Source: Alcanivorax sp. DP30 (lineage in GTDB: Bacteria; Pseudomonadota; Gammaproteobacteria; Pseudomonadales; Alcanivoracaceae). Taken from it: a stretch of 64,000 nucleotides of DNA. The position numbers were made by a program, and so were the translations under genes. The notes beneath the pieces were generated by a model, which worked only from the letters and a program-made list of their open reading frames with translations, ran no database searches and was not told the origin of the DNA. Shown here piece after piece: positions 24,898 to 34,700 of the stretch (position 1 is its first letter; each line of letters opens with the position of its first letter). The DNA is taken from NCBI RefSeq assembly GCF_009882945.1, contig NZ_WTUY01000002.1:374927-438926 (forward strand), given 5' to 3'.

Positions 24898-26162
24898 TGA
24901 CCCTACTCAGATTTTTGCCACTCCCGTTACTGCTTTTGGGAGCAGAAGCGAATGCGCAGTGCCTGTTTGATCCTGTCGATCAGGGCAAGGTGATGAAGCT
25001 ATCCGCATCCCGGCTGGATTCCGCCAAGGGGTTGCCCTTGGCGGATCTTTCCCTTATGCGGGTGGAAAACGGTCAGCTGGTCCCCGTAGCCTTCCAGTTT
25101 GACGAAATGTCGGATCATGGCATGGTGTGGTTTGAAGAGTCAGGCTTTGACCGCATCGGTGAGGCCGGGCGCCTTGATGGTGACGACCGTTTGCTGGCGA
25201 TGCTGACCGATGCCGGGCCCCGTCGGCCAGACGGCCTGGAGCCCCGCGAGGGCAAACTGCTGGCCGACCTTGAAGTGGCGACTGACTGCCACTTCTATTT
25301 GGTCAAAGGCAACCGTCAGCGAAGTGAAAACTATTACGTCTCCCACGACAGCGACACTGGCCGCACCCGCACGGCGCTCTACCAGCTGGATGTAGATCCG
25401 GATAATGAGCTTAACTGGCGTTACCTCAGTTATCGCGGCTATCAAGGGGAAGGTTCTATCATCGATACCCTGAAGATGCGCATGAGCGCCGGGGTGTTGT
25501 CCAAATTTACCCGCATGACCCTGGATAATTACAACCTGCGTCCGCAGCTGGTTGGTCACCACGTGGGGCCCATTCGTTCTGTGATGCACCTTCGCACCCG
25601 GGTAGTGCTTGCCGGTATCCCGGTAATGACTATCCAGGTTCAGGCCATGCGTTATGCCACTCATTATGAAGCGCACACCTACGCCAAGATTCCCGAGCTA
25701 TACCGCGCCACGCTGAAAGAGCCCGAAGTGTCGGTCACGGTGGATGGCAACAATCAACTTGGCGCCCAGGTTTATACCCACAATTTCGCCGATAATCCGA
25801 TCACCGTTAATGGCGTGGCGGATGATGACAGTTTTGCCGGGCAACCCATCAGCATGTCTGAAAACTGGATTCTTTTTGACAGTGGCAAGGATTTCACCTT
25901 GCTGACAGAACTGACCGTGCCGCCGGAATTGATGTCCGTGCCATTGAGCCTGATTTATCAGGATAACAAGCAGCTCACTGTGGAGCCGGAGCAGTTCGAG
26001 GGCCAGCTACCCAACCTGGGTTACATGTTGAAGGGATGGCCGGAACAACGGGAATTGCGTTTTACGGTCAGCCTGTTCTTTGACAGCAGCATGCGAGGGT
26101 TTGCAGCCGAAGAGTACGCCGATCAGCGCTCACGGCATGTAGAGGTTCGTGTTTCACCGTGA
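24897..26162 (+). CDS. uncharacterised exported protein at the end of the type II secretion operon
   Basis: A 421-residue protein I do not recognise. It has an N-terminal signal peptide (TLLRFLPLPLLLLGAEANA before Gln), and the mature part looks periplasmic or outer-membrane associated, rich in strands and aspartate, with no further membrane helix. Recurrent features are ADLSLMRVENGQLVPVAFQF, RTALYQLDVDPDNELNWRYL and KDFTLLTELTVP. It occupies the place of gspN in several operons, but it is longer than GspN and I see none of the GspN sequence pattern. The one-base overlap with gspM (TAATGA) shows coupling. Its job is inferred only from position: a secretion accessory or a dedicated substrate-related factor. 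Confidence 0.7.
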   Translation: MTLLRFLPLPLLLLGAEANAQCLFDPVDQGKVMKLSASRLDSAKGLPLADLSLMRVENGQLVPVAFQFDEMSDHGMVWFEESGFDRIGEAGRLDGDDRLLAMLTDAGPRRPDGLEPREGKLLADLEVATDCHFYLVKGNRQRSENYYVSHDSDTGRTRTALYQLDVDPDNELNWRYLSYRGYQGEGSIIDTLKMRMSAGVLSKFTRMTLDNYNLRPQLVGHHVGPIRSVMHLRTRVVLAGIPVMTIQVQAMRYATHYEAHTYAKIPELYRATLKEPEVSVTVDGNNQLGAQVYTHNFADNPITVNGVADDDSFAGQPISMSENWILFDSGKDFTLLTELTVPPELMSVPLSLIYQDNKQLTVEPEQFEGQLPNLGYMLKGWPEQRELRFTVSLFFDSSMRGFAAEEYADQRSRHVEVRVSP

Positions 26163-26165
26163 CGC

Positions 26166-26196
26166 AGGCTTGGCAGAACCAGGATCTGCCAAGCCT
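26166..26196. terminator. hairpin between convergent genes (no clear T-run)
   Basis: A perfect 12-bp stem AGGCTTGGCAGA / TCTGCCAAGCCT with a 7-base loop lies immediately after the secretion operon and before the end of the convergent hydrolase gene. There is no U-run on either strand, so it may protect 3' ends or be part of Rho-dependent termination. Confidence 0.5.
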
Positions 26197-26220
26197 ACAG
26201 CCGGAGCTTGAACGAATCTG

Positions 26221-27981
26221 CTAGAAGGGCCTTTCCGGTTTCAGCGCCACATCATCTTCCCGGGCAAGCGGGAGCCAGATATCCCCTTTAACGGTGGCGT
26301 TACGCGCAAGAAATGCTGAGTTCAGCGGAAACTGCGCCGTAAACCCGTAAACCACCACACCAACTCTGTCGCCGGCCTTGAGTGGCTGACTGACAGCGGC
26401 GAGTTCCTGGCGATGAAACCCCTTCTCGGTGAGAGGCGTCAATTGCTCACTGGCCACACGAACTCGGCGACGGTTGGCGTGCTGGACACCAATCCCCACA
26501 AACATGGGCATGGCTTCACCGCTGCTGGAACCCGCAACACGCAGGTCGATACGGGGTTTGCCCAACAACAACTCGTCATCCCCTCTGGCGATATAGAGCG
26601 GAATGAATTTGGGGCGTCCAAAGCCACCATTAGGCTTGAGCTCACGCAGATCCGCTCCGGGCCACATGGCGCGGAACAGGTCAGAGCCTGTGTCAAAAGG
26701 CACCATTAGCCATTCAAAGGCACCGGCAAGTGGCACCGTGACTTTCTCACGAGGTACTGAAAACTGGTTGGCGGGCGGTAATTCGTTCTCCACCGCCAGG
26801 CCGCGGTCTTCTGTGATGTTCACACAGTATTGAGGCACAGTGCCTTCAGCGCCGCGCAGCTTTTCATCCCACCAGCTGACAATGGTATCAACGGTGCTGG
26901 CCTCGTATTCGCCGCAGTGAACCATGTCGTCAGTATGGAAAAAGGGCAGGCCTCCACGCAGTTTTTGTATCGGCCAGGGCATGGCGTGACCACTCTGCAA
27001 GCCGATAATGCGGGCATCGCGGCCAGCATTGCGCCAGCAGTCGTAATTTCTTTCGGCTTCCTGGAACGGAAAAATGGTATCGGAGAAGCCATGGATGAAT
27101 AGAGCATCCGCGTGGGGAGTCTTGCCCTGATCACAAAAACTGGCGGGGCTTCGCTCGTACATCAGGCGTGAAAGGTCTGAACTGATGGTGCCGTCAAATG
27201 CACTGTTCCAGGGTTTGGCAAACATCTCGCCAATATCGAAGCCACTGGTAATCCCCCCGGCGCCGAACAGAACCGCACCCCAGGCGGTACGAAACTCGCC
27301 ATTGGGAGCTATGCTGTTAAGATCGTTCCAGCCTGCTAGCGGAACCAGTGCCTTGAGGCGTGGTTCGGTAAAGCTGGCCAGGCTTTGCAGGCCTGCGCCG
27401 TAGGATTCACCAATCATGCCAATGGCAGGGCTGCCATCATCAAGACGGGATATGCCCGGGATATGGCTAAGTGACCAGTCAATAACCTGGCTGAGATCGG
27501 ACACTTCAAATTCCGGGTCCATCATGTGGACTTTGCCCTGGGATTGTCCCCAGCCCCGCTGATCGTAGAACACCACCCAGTAGCCGGCCTTCCAGGCCGC
27601 AATCGCGGCCTCCCCAGTAAGCATTGCCTGACCATAGATGGAAAGGGGGCGTTTGGCCCGGAACCCACCAAAGCCGTGGGTCGCAATAATCAGTGGCGCA
27701 CTTTGACCGGCCTGAAGTTCAGGTTGGTAGACAGTGGCAGCCAGCTTCTTGCCATCCCTGGCCAGAATGCGAACCTGGAAATAATCCGCTTCCTGTGCCG
27801 CGGTGGTCAACGTGGCATTGGTAACGGGTAACTGGGTTGTTGAGCAGCCAACAAGCGCGGCAAGGACTGCTAATAGCAGCAATCTGGCCAGGCCGATCAT
27901 TGAGAGGCGCTGACTGGAGCGGATGCCAGGCCGTGAGGTACTGGCAGTATTAAAGGCAGTATCTGTGCAGAGCGGTCGCAT
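26221..27981 (-). CDS. lipoprotein alpha/beta hydrolase (X-Pro dipeptidyl-peptidase / CocE-like)
   Basis: A 586-residue exported serine hydrolase. The N-terminal hydrophobic stretch ARLLLLAVLAALVGC ends in a lipobox (LVGC), so it should be a lipid-anchored protein. The alpha/beta-hydrolase core shows LIIATHGFGGF (oxyanion region), IGMIGESYGAGLQ (nucleophile Ser in GESYG), an Asp in FIHGFSDTIFP, and a His in LQSGHAMPW. The C-terminal third is a beta-rich domain as in S15/CocE peptidase-esterases. The start at 27981 has GAGGAAG seven bases upstream; an internal ATG at 27900 would give a shorter, more standard signal peptide but no ribosome site. Substrate is unknown. Confidence 0.75.
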   Translation of the reverse strand: MRPLCTDTAFNTASTSRPGIRSSQRLSMIGLARLLLLAVLAALVGCSTTQLPVTNATLTTAAQEADYFQVRILARDGKKLAATVYQPELQAGQSAPLIIATHGFGGFRAKRPLSIYGQAMLTGEAAIAAWKAGYWVVFYDQRGWGQSQGKVHMMDPEFEVSDLSQVIDWSLSHIPGISRLDDGSPAIGMIGESYGAGLQSLASFTEPRLKALVPLAGWNDLNSIAPNGEFRTAWGAVLFGAGGITSGFDIGEMFAKPWNSAFDGTISSDLSRLMYERSPASFCDQGKTPHADALFIHGFSDTIFPFQEAERNYDCWRNAGRDARIIGLQSGHAMPWPIQKLRGGLPFFHTDDMVHCGEYEASTVDTIVSWWDEKLRGAEGTVPQYCVNITEDRGLAVENELPPANQFSVPREKVTVPLAGAFEWLMVPFDTGSDLFRAMWPGADLRELKPNGGFGRPKFIPLYIARGDDELLLGKPRIDLRVAGSSSGEAMPMFVGIGVQHANRRRVRVASEQLTPLTEKGFHRQELAAVSQPLKAGDRVGVVVYGFTAQFPLNSAFLARNATVKGDIWLPLAREDDVALKPERPF

Positions 27982-28028
27982 GACGCAACTTCCTCTTTTA
28001 TTATTCTGTTCTGTATTGAGGGGGTGAA

Positions 28029-28781
28029 ATGACAAAACCGGCAATCAAGCGCCAGAATGCAGCCACTTTAGTGTGGTTTGCATATGCTGTCATCTCCGTA
28101 TTACTCGCGGTGCTGACCAGCTGGGCCTTGTACAGCAAGATAAATTATGGCTATCCGTTCTGGTATCAGCAGCTCGCCATTGACGAGCATATCCAGGAAT
28201 ACGGCCCCCAGAATCGCTTTAAATCAGGTCTTGAGCTATTGCCTGCAGAACAGCACTGGAAGGCATTTGAGCAAATCAGCCATGCAGTCCACCATCACGG
28301 CGATGGCCTGGCGACGATTCTGTACCAACCGCCAGGGCAGGCGCCCCGCACACTGCTTCACGCTGCTGAAGTGCAACACCTTCAGGATGTGGCCAACCTG
28401 ATTGATCGGGGCAGGGCGCTGTTCTGGATCACGCTGATACTCTGGCTACCACTGGCGTTTGCGGCCTGTCGTCTTGGATTGCCTTCCATGCGCCGACGCC
28501 TGGCGTCTGCTGTTATCGCTTCTGGGGCTGTGTTAGCGTGGCTGGGCATCGCTGGCCCAACGAAAGTCTTTTACCAGTTCCATCTGTGGCTGTTTCCCGC
28601 GGACCACCAATGGTTTTTCTATTGGCAGGATTCCCTGATGAGCACACTGATGAAGGCGCCAGTACTGTTTGGTGGTATCGCTGCCGTCATTGCGCTGGGG
28701 GCGCTGTTTCTGTTGCCGGTTTTCTATTGGCTGGGACTGGGAGCAGCGGCAAAATTACAAATACAAAAGAATCGGACATGA
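28029..28781 (+). CDS. DUF1461-like integral membrane protein
   Basis: A 250-residue membrane protein with a helix near the N-terminus (FAYAVISVLLAVLTSWALY), a soluble loop of about 90 residues, and four to five helices after residue 125. The loop ends in LLHAAEVQHLQDVANLIDRG. This layout and the His-x-x-Asp-Val motif match my memory of the DUF1461/TIGR01906 family. It starts 47 bases from the divergent lipoprotein hydrolase and overlaps the next gene by ATGA. Function is unknown. Confidence in the family is moderate. Confidence 0.6.
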   Translation: MTKPAIKRQNAATLVWFAYAVISVLLAVLTSWALYSKINYGYPFWYQQLAIDEHIQEYGPQNRFKSGLELLPAEQHWKAFEQISHAVHHHGDGLATILYQPPGQAPRTLLHAAEVQHLQDVANLIDRGRALFWITLILWLPLAFAACRLGLPSMRRRLASAVIASGAVLAWLGIAGPTKVFYQFHLWLFPADHQWFFYWQDSLMSTLMKAPVLFGGIAAVIALGALFLLPVFYWLGLGAAAKLQIQKNRT

Positions 28782-30778
28782 GCATAGAAGTACTGACGGC
28801 AGACGAGCAGGGGACTGAAAACCTGCAGCGCTGGGCCGCCATGGGTTTGCCCGTGCCACCAAGCTGGCGACTCCATCGCCAGGATATTCTCGACCTCGAA
28901 AGTGAAGACCTGGTCCAAAAGCTCCGCGCCTTGCCCCGCATGTTTGACGAAGAGCGTTACTGGGTGCTTCAACAGGGGCCAATGAACCCTGATTCATGCC
29001 GTGAGAGCCTGCTGAACCTGGATTCCGATAATGCACTGGCAGCCGCACTGCTGGCCATTTTTCGCCGTGATCAGGCCCCTGAGCAGGTGATCATCCAGGC
29101 TCTGCCACGCCAGCGAGCAGCGGGGGTTCTGTTTACCCGCCATCCTCTTCGCCAGGACCTGCCACATATGGTAGTGGAAGGCGTTTCCGACGGTAACAGC
29201 GAGCGTCAGCGCATCATTTTTGATGATCAGGGCCGGCTCGTGCATGCCAGCCATGAGGTTCAGTCCCTTGCTGATGCGGTTGGGCACGAACAAATCCTCG
29301 CTCTGCACCAGGCACTGAAACAGAATTTTGATCGTCCCCAGGCTGGGGAATGGGTGTATGACGGTGAGCGTATCTGGCTACTACAAACGCTCCCGGTTGG
29401 CTCGCTGCCGGCCCCAAAGGAAGCCTGGACACGCAGGGCCGGCACCAATCTTTTTCTGCAAGCAGAAACGCCGCTCTGGTACACCCTGGCGGCGCGCTGG
29501 TTTAAATCTTCATTCTGGGAGCCTCTGGCGCTGAAGCAAGGCTGGGACGAGCTTTATAGAGTGGAGCCCTATCGTCGTCAGCATAGCCACATCTATACCA
29601 ACTGCGCCCATTTCCTCGCGCTTCAAGATGAGCACCCGGGTAGCTTTCGGCAGGTTCCCCCTGCCTGGCAGCGTTTGCAGCCGGCTGAAACCCCGGCGGG
29701 ATACTCAGCCCTGCAAATGACACTCGATACATTTTCAATGGGACGAATCACCCGTGAAATCCGTGGCTGGGTCAAACCCGCCACTACACAGGAAGGTCTC
29801 TGGCACGCCTTGATGCAGCTTGATGCGCTGGGTGAACGACTGAGCAAGATTGAAGGGCGGTTATCTTATCTGGTGGTACCTGATCTGCTTGCTACACAGC
29901 ACAGGCCGCTGCCCTTGTCTGCGTTGACCACCGGTACTGAGCTTGCCTTGTTGCTCGATCTTGCCGCAGGGCAATCACGGCTTATAGAGCAGTCCTGCCT
30001 TCGTCCCGGGTGTGACCCGGTGCATGCGCCCCTAAACGAGCAACCCGCCCAGGCGGCCAGCCTCAGGGCTTTTCCCCGTGAGCGTCAGGAGCCGGACGAT
30101 GAGGAAGCGTTGGCGCGACCACTGGCATTGCTAAGGCAGGCGAGAGGATTACGGTTCGGTTTGGGCAACCGATTCAGAGCCCTGCTGCGCGACATGGGGG
30201 CACTGGTGGTCAACAGTGGCTTGCTTCAGCATCCTGACGACATTTACTTCCTCTACTTCGACGAGCTCTGGCAGCTATGGATGGAGCAGCGTCTTCCCGG
30301 CAGTGCCAGCCATCAGACCATTGCTGAGCGGAAGTTGCGTTACCTGGATGACAGCCTGCAAGGCGCGCCAGACTGGAAAATGGACCAGATTGGCTACGGC
30401 TTCGGCGGCGGACAGCGAATCAGCCCCTTGCTGCGGGGGCAGACTCTGGTGCCCGGCTGCGTGGAAGGGCCGATCCGGCGTGTTTGCAGCGCCTGGATGC
30501 TGAATCGAATCACGCCGGGCGATATTGTTGTGGTGGATCAAGTGGATGCGTCCTGGTTGCCGTGGTTGCTCCAGGCAGGCGGGATCGTCATAAGCGGGCA
30601 GGATCCTGCCAATGCGGCTGCCAGTCTCGCCATGGAATTCCGGATTCCGGCTATCTGGGCCGCCAGTGACGTCATGCATAGTGTTCAGGATGAACGCCTC
30701 GGCGTGCTGGATACGGTTCAGGGCACTCTTCAACTGCAACCTGAGCAGGCCATCAGTACTGACGTGGATGGCGAATAG
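28778..30778 (+). CDS. degenerate PEP-synthase / rifampin-phosphotransferase-like protein
   Basis: A 666-residue protein with the three-part layout of PEP synthases and rifampin phosphotransferases. The first part (1-215) has VIIQALPRQRAAGVLFTRHPL and ends GEWVYDGERIWLLQTLPV, the region of the nucleotide-binding QARP motif, here QTLP. A helical middle has LLQHPDDIYFLYFDELWQLW. The C-terminal swivelling domain has GDIVVVDQVDASWLPWL and GGIVISGQDPANAAASLAME. At the place of the phosphorylatable His (consensus SHAAIVARE) there is no histidine, and the N-terminal nucleotide-binding portion is short. It may be a pseudoenzyme or a changed enzyme. The start is ATG 28778, overlapping the DUF1461-like stop. 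Confidence 0.72.
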   Translation: MSIEVLTADEQGTENLQRWAAMGLPVPPSWRLHRQDILDLESEDLVQKLRALPRMFDEERYWVLQQGPMNPDSCRESLLNLDSDNALAAALLAIFRRDQAPEQVIIQALPRQRAAGVLFTRHPLRQDLPHMVVEGVSDGNSERQRIIFDDQGRLVHASHEVQSLADAVGHEQILALHQALKQNFDRPQAGEWVYDGERIWLLQTLPVGSLPAPKEAWTRRAGTNLFLQAETPLWYTLAARWFKSSFWEPLALKQGWDELYRVEPYRRQHSHIYTNCAHFLALQDEHPGSFRQVPPAWQRLQPAETPAGYSALQMTLDTFSMGRITREIRGWVKPATTQEGLWHALMQLDALGERLSKIEGRLSYLVVPDLLATQHRPLPLSALTTGTELALLLDLAAGQSRLIEQSCLRPGCDPVHAPLNEQPAQAASLRAFPRERQEPDDEEALARPLALLRQARGLRFGLGNRFRALLRDMGALVVNSGLLQHPDDIYFLYFDELWQLWMEQRLPGSASHQTIAERKLRYLDDSLQGAPDWKMDQIGYGFGGGQRISPLLRGQTLVPGCVEGPIRRVCSAWMLNRITPGDIVVVDQVDASWLPWLLQAGGIVISGQDPANAAASLAMEFRIPAIWAASDVMHSVQDERLGVLDTVQGTLQLQPEQAISTDVDGE

Positions 30779-30842
30779 AAGGTTTTCAACAAAGCCTGAT
30801 CTGGATCATTGAATCTGTTCGTGACTGGGTGAAAATGACGCC

Positions 30843-31658
30843 ATGGATGAGAAGCCGCCCCGCACAAAAGCCAATGGATTGCCTGAGGATACGCGCCCCT
30901 TTGTGGCATCGTGTCGGCCCATTGAGGTAACCGCCCCCCTGCGCTGGTTGCGCAAGGGATGGCGGGACTTTACTGCCGCACCCAGAGTCAGCCTCATCTA
31001 TGGACTGGTCATGCTGCTGCTCAGCTACCTGATCACCGGCGCAGCCTTTGCCTTTGGCAATATGGGTCTGTATCTGGCGCTTATCTCCGGTTTTGTTTTT
31101 CTTGGGCCTATTCTTGCGCTCAATCTTTATGGAATCAGCATCCAGCTTCAGCAGGGGAAGGCACCGTCCCTGCGGGAAAGTTTCCGGCAGGTAAAAACCT
31201 GCATCGGTGATGCACTTACCTTCACGGTCATCATGATTGTGGTCTTTCTGGTCTGGGCCCGTGCCGCCAACCTCATCTATATCTTTTACCCGGTGAATGA
31301 ATGGCGCATGGAAGATGCCTTGCTGTTTTTCGGCGTGGGAAGCAGCGTTGGGGCCATGTTCAGCGCGATTGTCTTCACTGCCAGCGCATTTTCCCTACCC
31401 ATGATCATGGATCGGGAAACCGATATGGTGACCGGTGTCATCACCAGTGCCAACGCTGTGCTCCGCAACAAGCTCTCACTTTTCGTCTGGGCGGGACTGA
31501 TCGGCGCCTGCCTGCTGATTGGCCTGCTTACGGCTTATCTGGCGCTGGTGGTATTACTGCCTGTACTGGGCTATGCCACTTGGCATGCCTACCGGGAATC
31601 CATTGATGCCGCAGAATGGGATCCGCGCTTCGAGTTGCCACCGGAAGAAGAGAATTAA
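30843..31658 (+). CDS. DUF2189 family integral membrane protein
   Basis: A 271-residue membrane protein with about six hydrophobic helices from residue 52 onward. The opening ITEVTAPLRWLRKGWRDF-like sequence (here PIEVTAPLRWLRKGWRDFTA) and FLGPILALNLYGISIQL are typical of the DUF2189 family, which is encoded near respiratory genes in many proteobacteria but has no known biochemical role. It is preceded by 64 bases after the PEP-synthase-like gene, so cotranscription is possible. A strong hairpin follows it. Confidence 0.8.
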   Translation: MDEKPPRTKANGLPEDTRPFVASCRPIEVTAPLRWLRKGWRDFTAAPRVSLIYGLVMLLLSYLITGAAFAFGNMGLYLALISGFVFLGPILALNLYGISIQLQQGKAPSLRESFRQVKTCIGDALTFTVIMIVVFLVWARAANLIYIFYPVNEWRMEDALLFFGVGSSVGAMFSAIVFTASAFSLPMIMDRETDMVTGVITSANAVLRNKLSLFVWAGLIGACLLIGLLTAYLALVVLLPVLGYATWHAYRESIDAAEWDPRFELPPEEEN

Positions 31659-31693
31659 TAACCGCAAGTCCCGATTTATCACAGTCCAAACCC

Positions 31694-31730
31694 AAGAGGC
31701 CGCGCCCATGCATTGGGCGCGGCCTCTTTA
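31694..31730. terminator. bidirectional terminator hairpin between DUF2189 gene and metH
   Basis: A 15-bp stem AAGAGGCCGCGCCCA / TGGGCGCGGCCTCTT with a 5-base loop lies between convergent genes. The T-run is short on both strands (TTT on plus), but the stem is very stable. Confidence 0.75.
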
Positions 31731-31761
31731 AGTTGAGACACACAGGTGCGTCGCGTGCTGT

Positions 31762-34700
31762 TTACTGGTCTTCAATGTATCCGAGTAAATGCGGGACCAT
31801 CCGTTCAATCTCCTTGCGCGTCATGCCTTTGCGGGCTGCGTAGTCGTCCATCTGGTCCTTGGCCAGCTTGCCCGTGCCGAAATACTTGGCTTCCGGGTGA
31901 GAGAAGTACCAGCCAGAGACCGCAGCGGCCGGCAACATGGCGTAGCTTTCGGTCAACGTCATGCCGGCGTTGGCTTCCGGTTCCAGCAGCTCCCAGAGCA
32001 GTGCCTTCTCGGTGTGGTCCGGGCAGGCAGGGTAGCCGGGGGCAGGGCGGATACCACGGTACTTTTCGCTGATCATGTCCTGATTGCTCAAAGCTTCTGC
32101 GCTGTCGTACCCCCAGTATTCCTTGCGGACTCTCTCGTGCATGCGCTCGGCAAAGGCTTCCGCCAGGCGGTCAGCCAGGGCTTTCAGCATGATGGAAGAG
32201 TAGTCGTCATGATCGGCTTCGAAGCGAGCCACATGCTCATCAATACCAATGCCCGCGGTGACGGCAAAACCACCCAGCCAGTCGGTAAGGCCTGTCTCCT
32301 TTGGTGCGATAAAGTCACTCAGGCAATAATCCGGCTTGTCATTCTTGGTGCGATCCAGCTGCTGGCGCAGGTGATGCAAGGTCATGAATGCCTCCTTGTC
32401 ACCCGGATTACGGTATAGCTCGATATCATCCATGCAGGAGTTGGCGGGCCAAAAACCGATTACAGCACGGGCAGTTAGCCACTTCTCTTCAACAATTTTC
32501 TCAAGCATGGTCTGGGCATCCCGGTACAGCTTGGTTGCCTCCTTGCCCACCACCTTGTCCTCAAGAATATTGGGGAATTTGCCGGCCAGCTCCCAGGAGC
32601 GGAAGAACGGGGTCCAGTCGATCCGCTGGACCAGATCTTCCAGCGGATAGTCATCAAACACTTTCAGCCCCTTCACCGCAGGCTCCGGCGGTGTGTATCC
32701 CTCCCAGTCAGGCTGGAAACGATGCTCGCGGGCCTGGTCGATACTGATCAGGCTACGGTCAACTTGCTGCTGCTTGCGGCGCACACGCAGGCCTTCATAG
32801 GTTTCCTTCAGCTCTGCCACATAATCCGCCTTGGCGGTCTTGGACAGCAGCTTGGACGCCACGCCCACCGCCCGTGAGGCATCTGCCACATGCACAACGG
32901 CATGCTGGTATGACGGATCGATCTTCACCGCGGTATGAATCCGGCTGGTTGTCGCGCCACCAATCATCAGCGGCAGATCCATATCCAGGCGCTGCATTTC
33001 GCTGGCTACGTGAACCATTTCTTCCAGGGAGGGGGTGATCAGCCCGGACAAGCCGATGATGTCTACCTTCTCCTCTTTGGCCACCTCGAGGATCTTCTCG
33101 CAGGGCACCATGACACCCAGATCCACCACATCGTAGCCGTTACACTGCAGTACCACGCCGACAATGTTCTTGCCGATGTCATGGACGTCGCCTTTCACGG
33201 TAGCCATAAGGATCTTGCCATTGGCTTCGTCCTGGGTCCCCATCTCCTCCTTTTCCTTCTCCATGAAGGGCAGGAGATAGGCCACGGCCTTTTTCATTAC
33301 CCGGGCAGATTTGACCACCTGGGGCAGGAACATCTTGCCTTCGCCGAACAGGTCACCGACCACATTCATGCCATCCATGAGCGGGCCTTCGATAACGTGC
33401 AGAGGGCGCGCCGCATTTTGGCGGGCCAGTTCGGTATCGTCTTCCACGTAGTCAGCGATGCCCTTCACCAGCGCATGCTCAAGGCGCTTCTCAACGGGCC
33501 ATTCACGCCAGGCCAGATCTTCTTTTTTGGTTTTTTCTGCGCCGCTGCCACGGTATTTCTCGGCGAGATCCAGCAAGACCTCTGTGCCTTCCTCATTGCG
33601 GTTCAGTACCACGTCCTCAACGGCGTTGCGCAGTTCCTCGGGAATATCTGAATACACGGCGAGCATGGTGGGGTTCACGATACCCATGTCCATGCCGTTC
33701 TTGATGGCGTAGTAGAGGAATACCGCATGGATGGCTTCCCTTACGGTGTCGTTACCGCGGAATGAGAAGCTCACGTTGGAGACGCCGCCGGAGATCATGG
33801 CATGGGGCAGGGTGCGCTTGATGTCCGCCACCGCTTCGATGAAGTCCACAGCATAGTTGTCGTGTTCTTCGATACCGGTGGCGATGGCAAAGATATTCGG
33901 GTCGAAGATGATGTCTTCCGGCGGGAAGTTCACTTCTTCAGTGAGCAGCTTGTAGGCCCGGGTGCAGATTTCCACCTTGCGCTCGCGGGTTTCCGCCTGG
34001 CCCTGCTCATCAAACGCCATAACGATCACGGCTGCGCCATAGCGACGCAGCAGGCGTGCCTGATGAAGGAAGGCCTCCTCACCTTCCTTCATGGAGATGG
34101 AATTCACTACCCCCTTGCCCTGGATGCACTTCAGGCCGGCCTCGATCACCTCCCACTTGGAGGAGTCGATCATGATTGGCACCTTGGCGATTTCCGGCTC
34201 GGAAGCCACCAGGTTGAGGAACTTCACCATGCACTCAGCGGATTCCAGCATCCCCTCGTCCATGTTGATATCGATGATCTGGGCGCCGTTTTCCACCTGA
34301 TCCCGAGCCACATCCAGCGCGGCATCATAGTCCTCTTCCTTGATCAGACGCAGGAATCGCTTGGAGCCAGTCACGTTGGTCCGCTCGCCCACATTGACGA
34401 ACAGGGAATCCTTGGTGATGGTGCAGGGCTCCAGGCCAGAAAGGCGGCAAGCGACCTCAATGTCCGGAAGAACCCGCGGCGCCAGGCCTTCAACCGCCTC
34501 AGCCATGGCGGCGATGTGCTCCGGGGTAGTGCCACAGCAGCCCCCGATAATGTTCAGAAAGCCTTTCTCGGCCCAGCCCCGGATCTCTTTCGCCATGGTA
34601 GCCGGATCCAGATCGTATTCACCCATCTCATTGGGCAACCCCGCATTGGGGTGGGCGGAGACAAAGGTTTCCGAAATTCGCGATAGCTCTTCAATATATG

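Noticed and set aside
24897-26162. Naming the last secretion-operon gene gspN
   Set aside because: Position fits, but the length and sequence do not show GspN features, so no name was given.
33802-34686. A 294-codon open frame antisense to metH
   Set aside because: The metH frame carries intact conserved domains throughout. The antisense frame has no similarity to known proteins.
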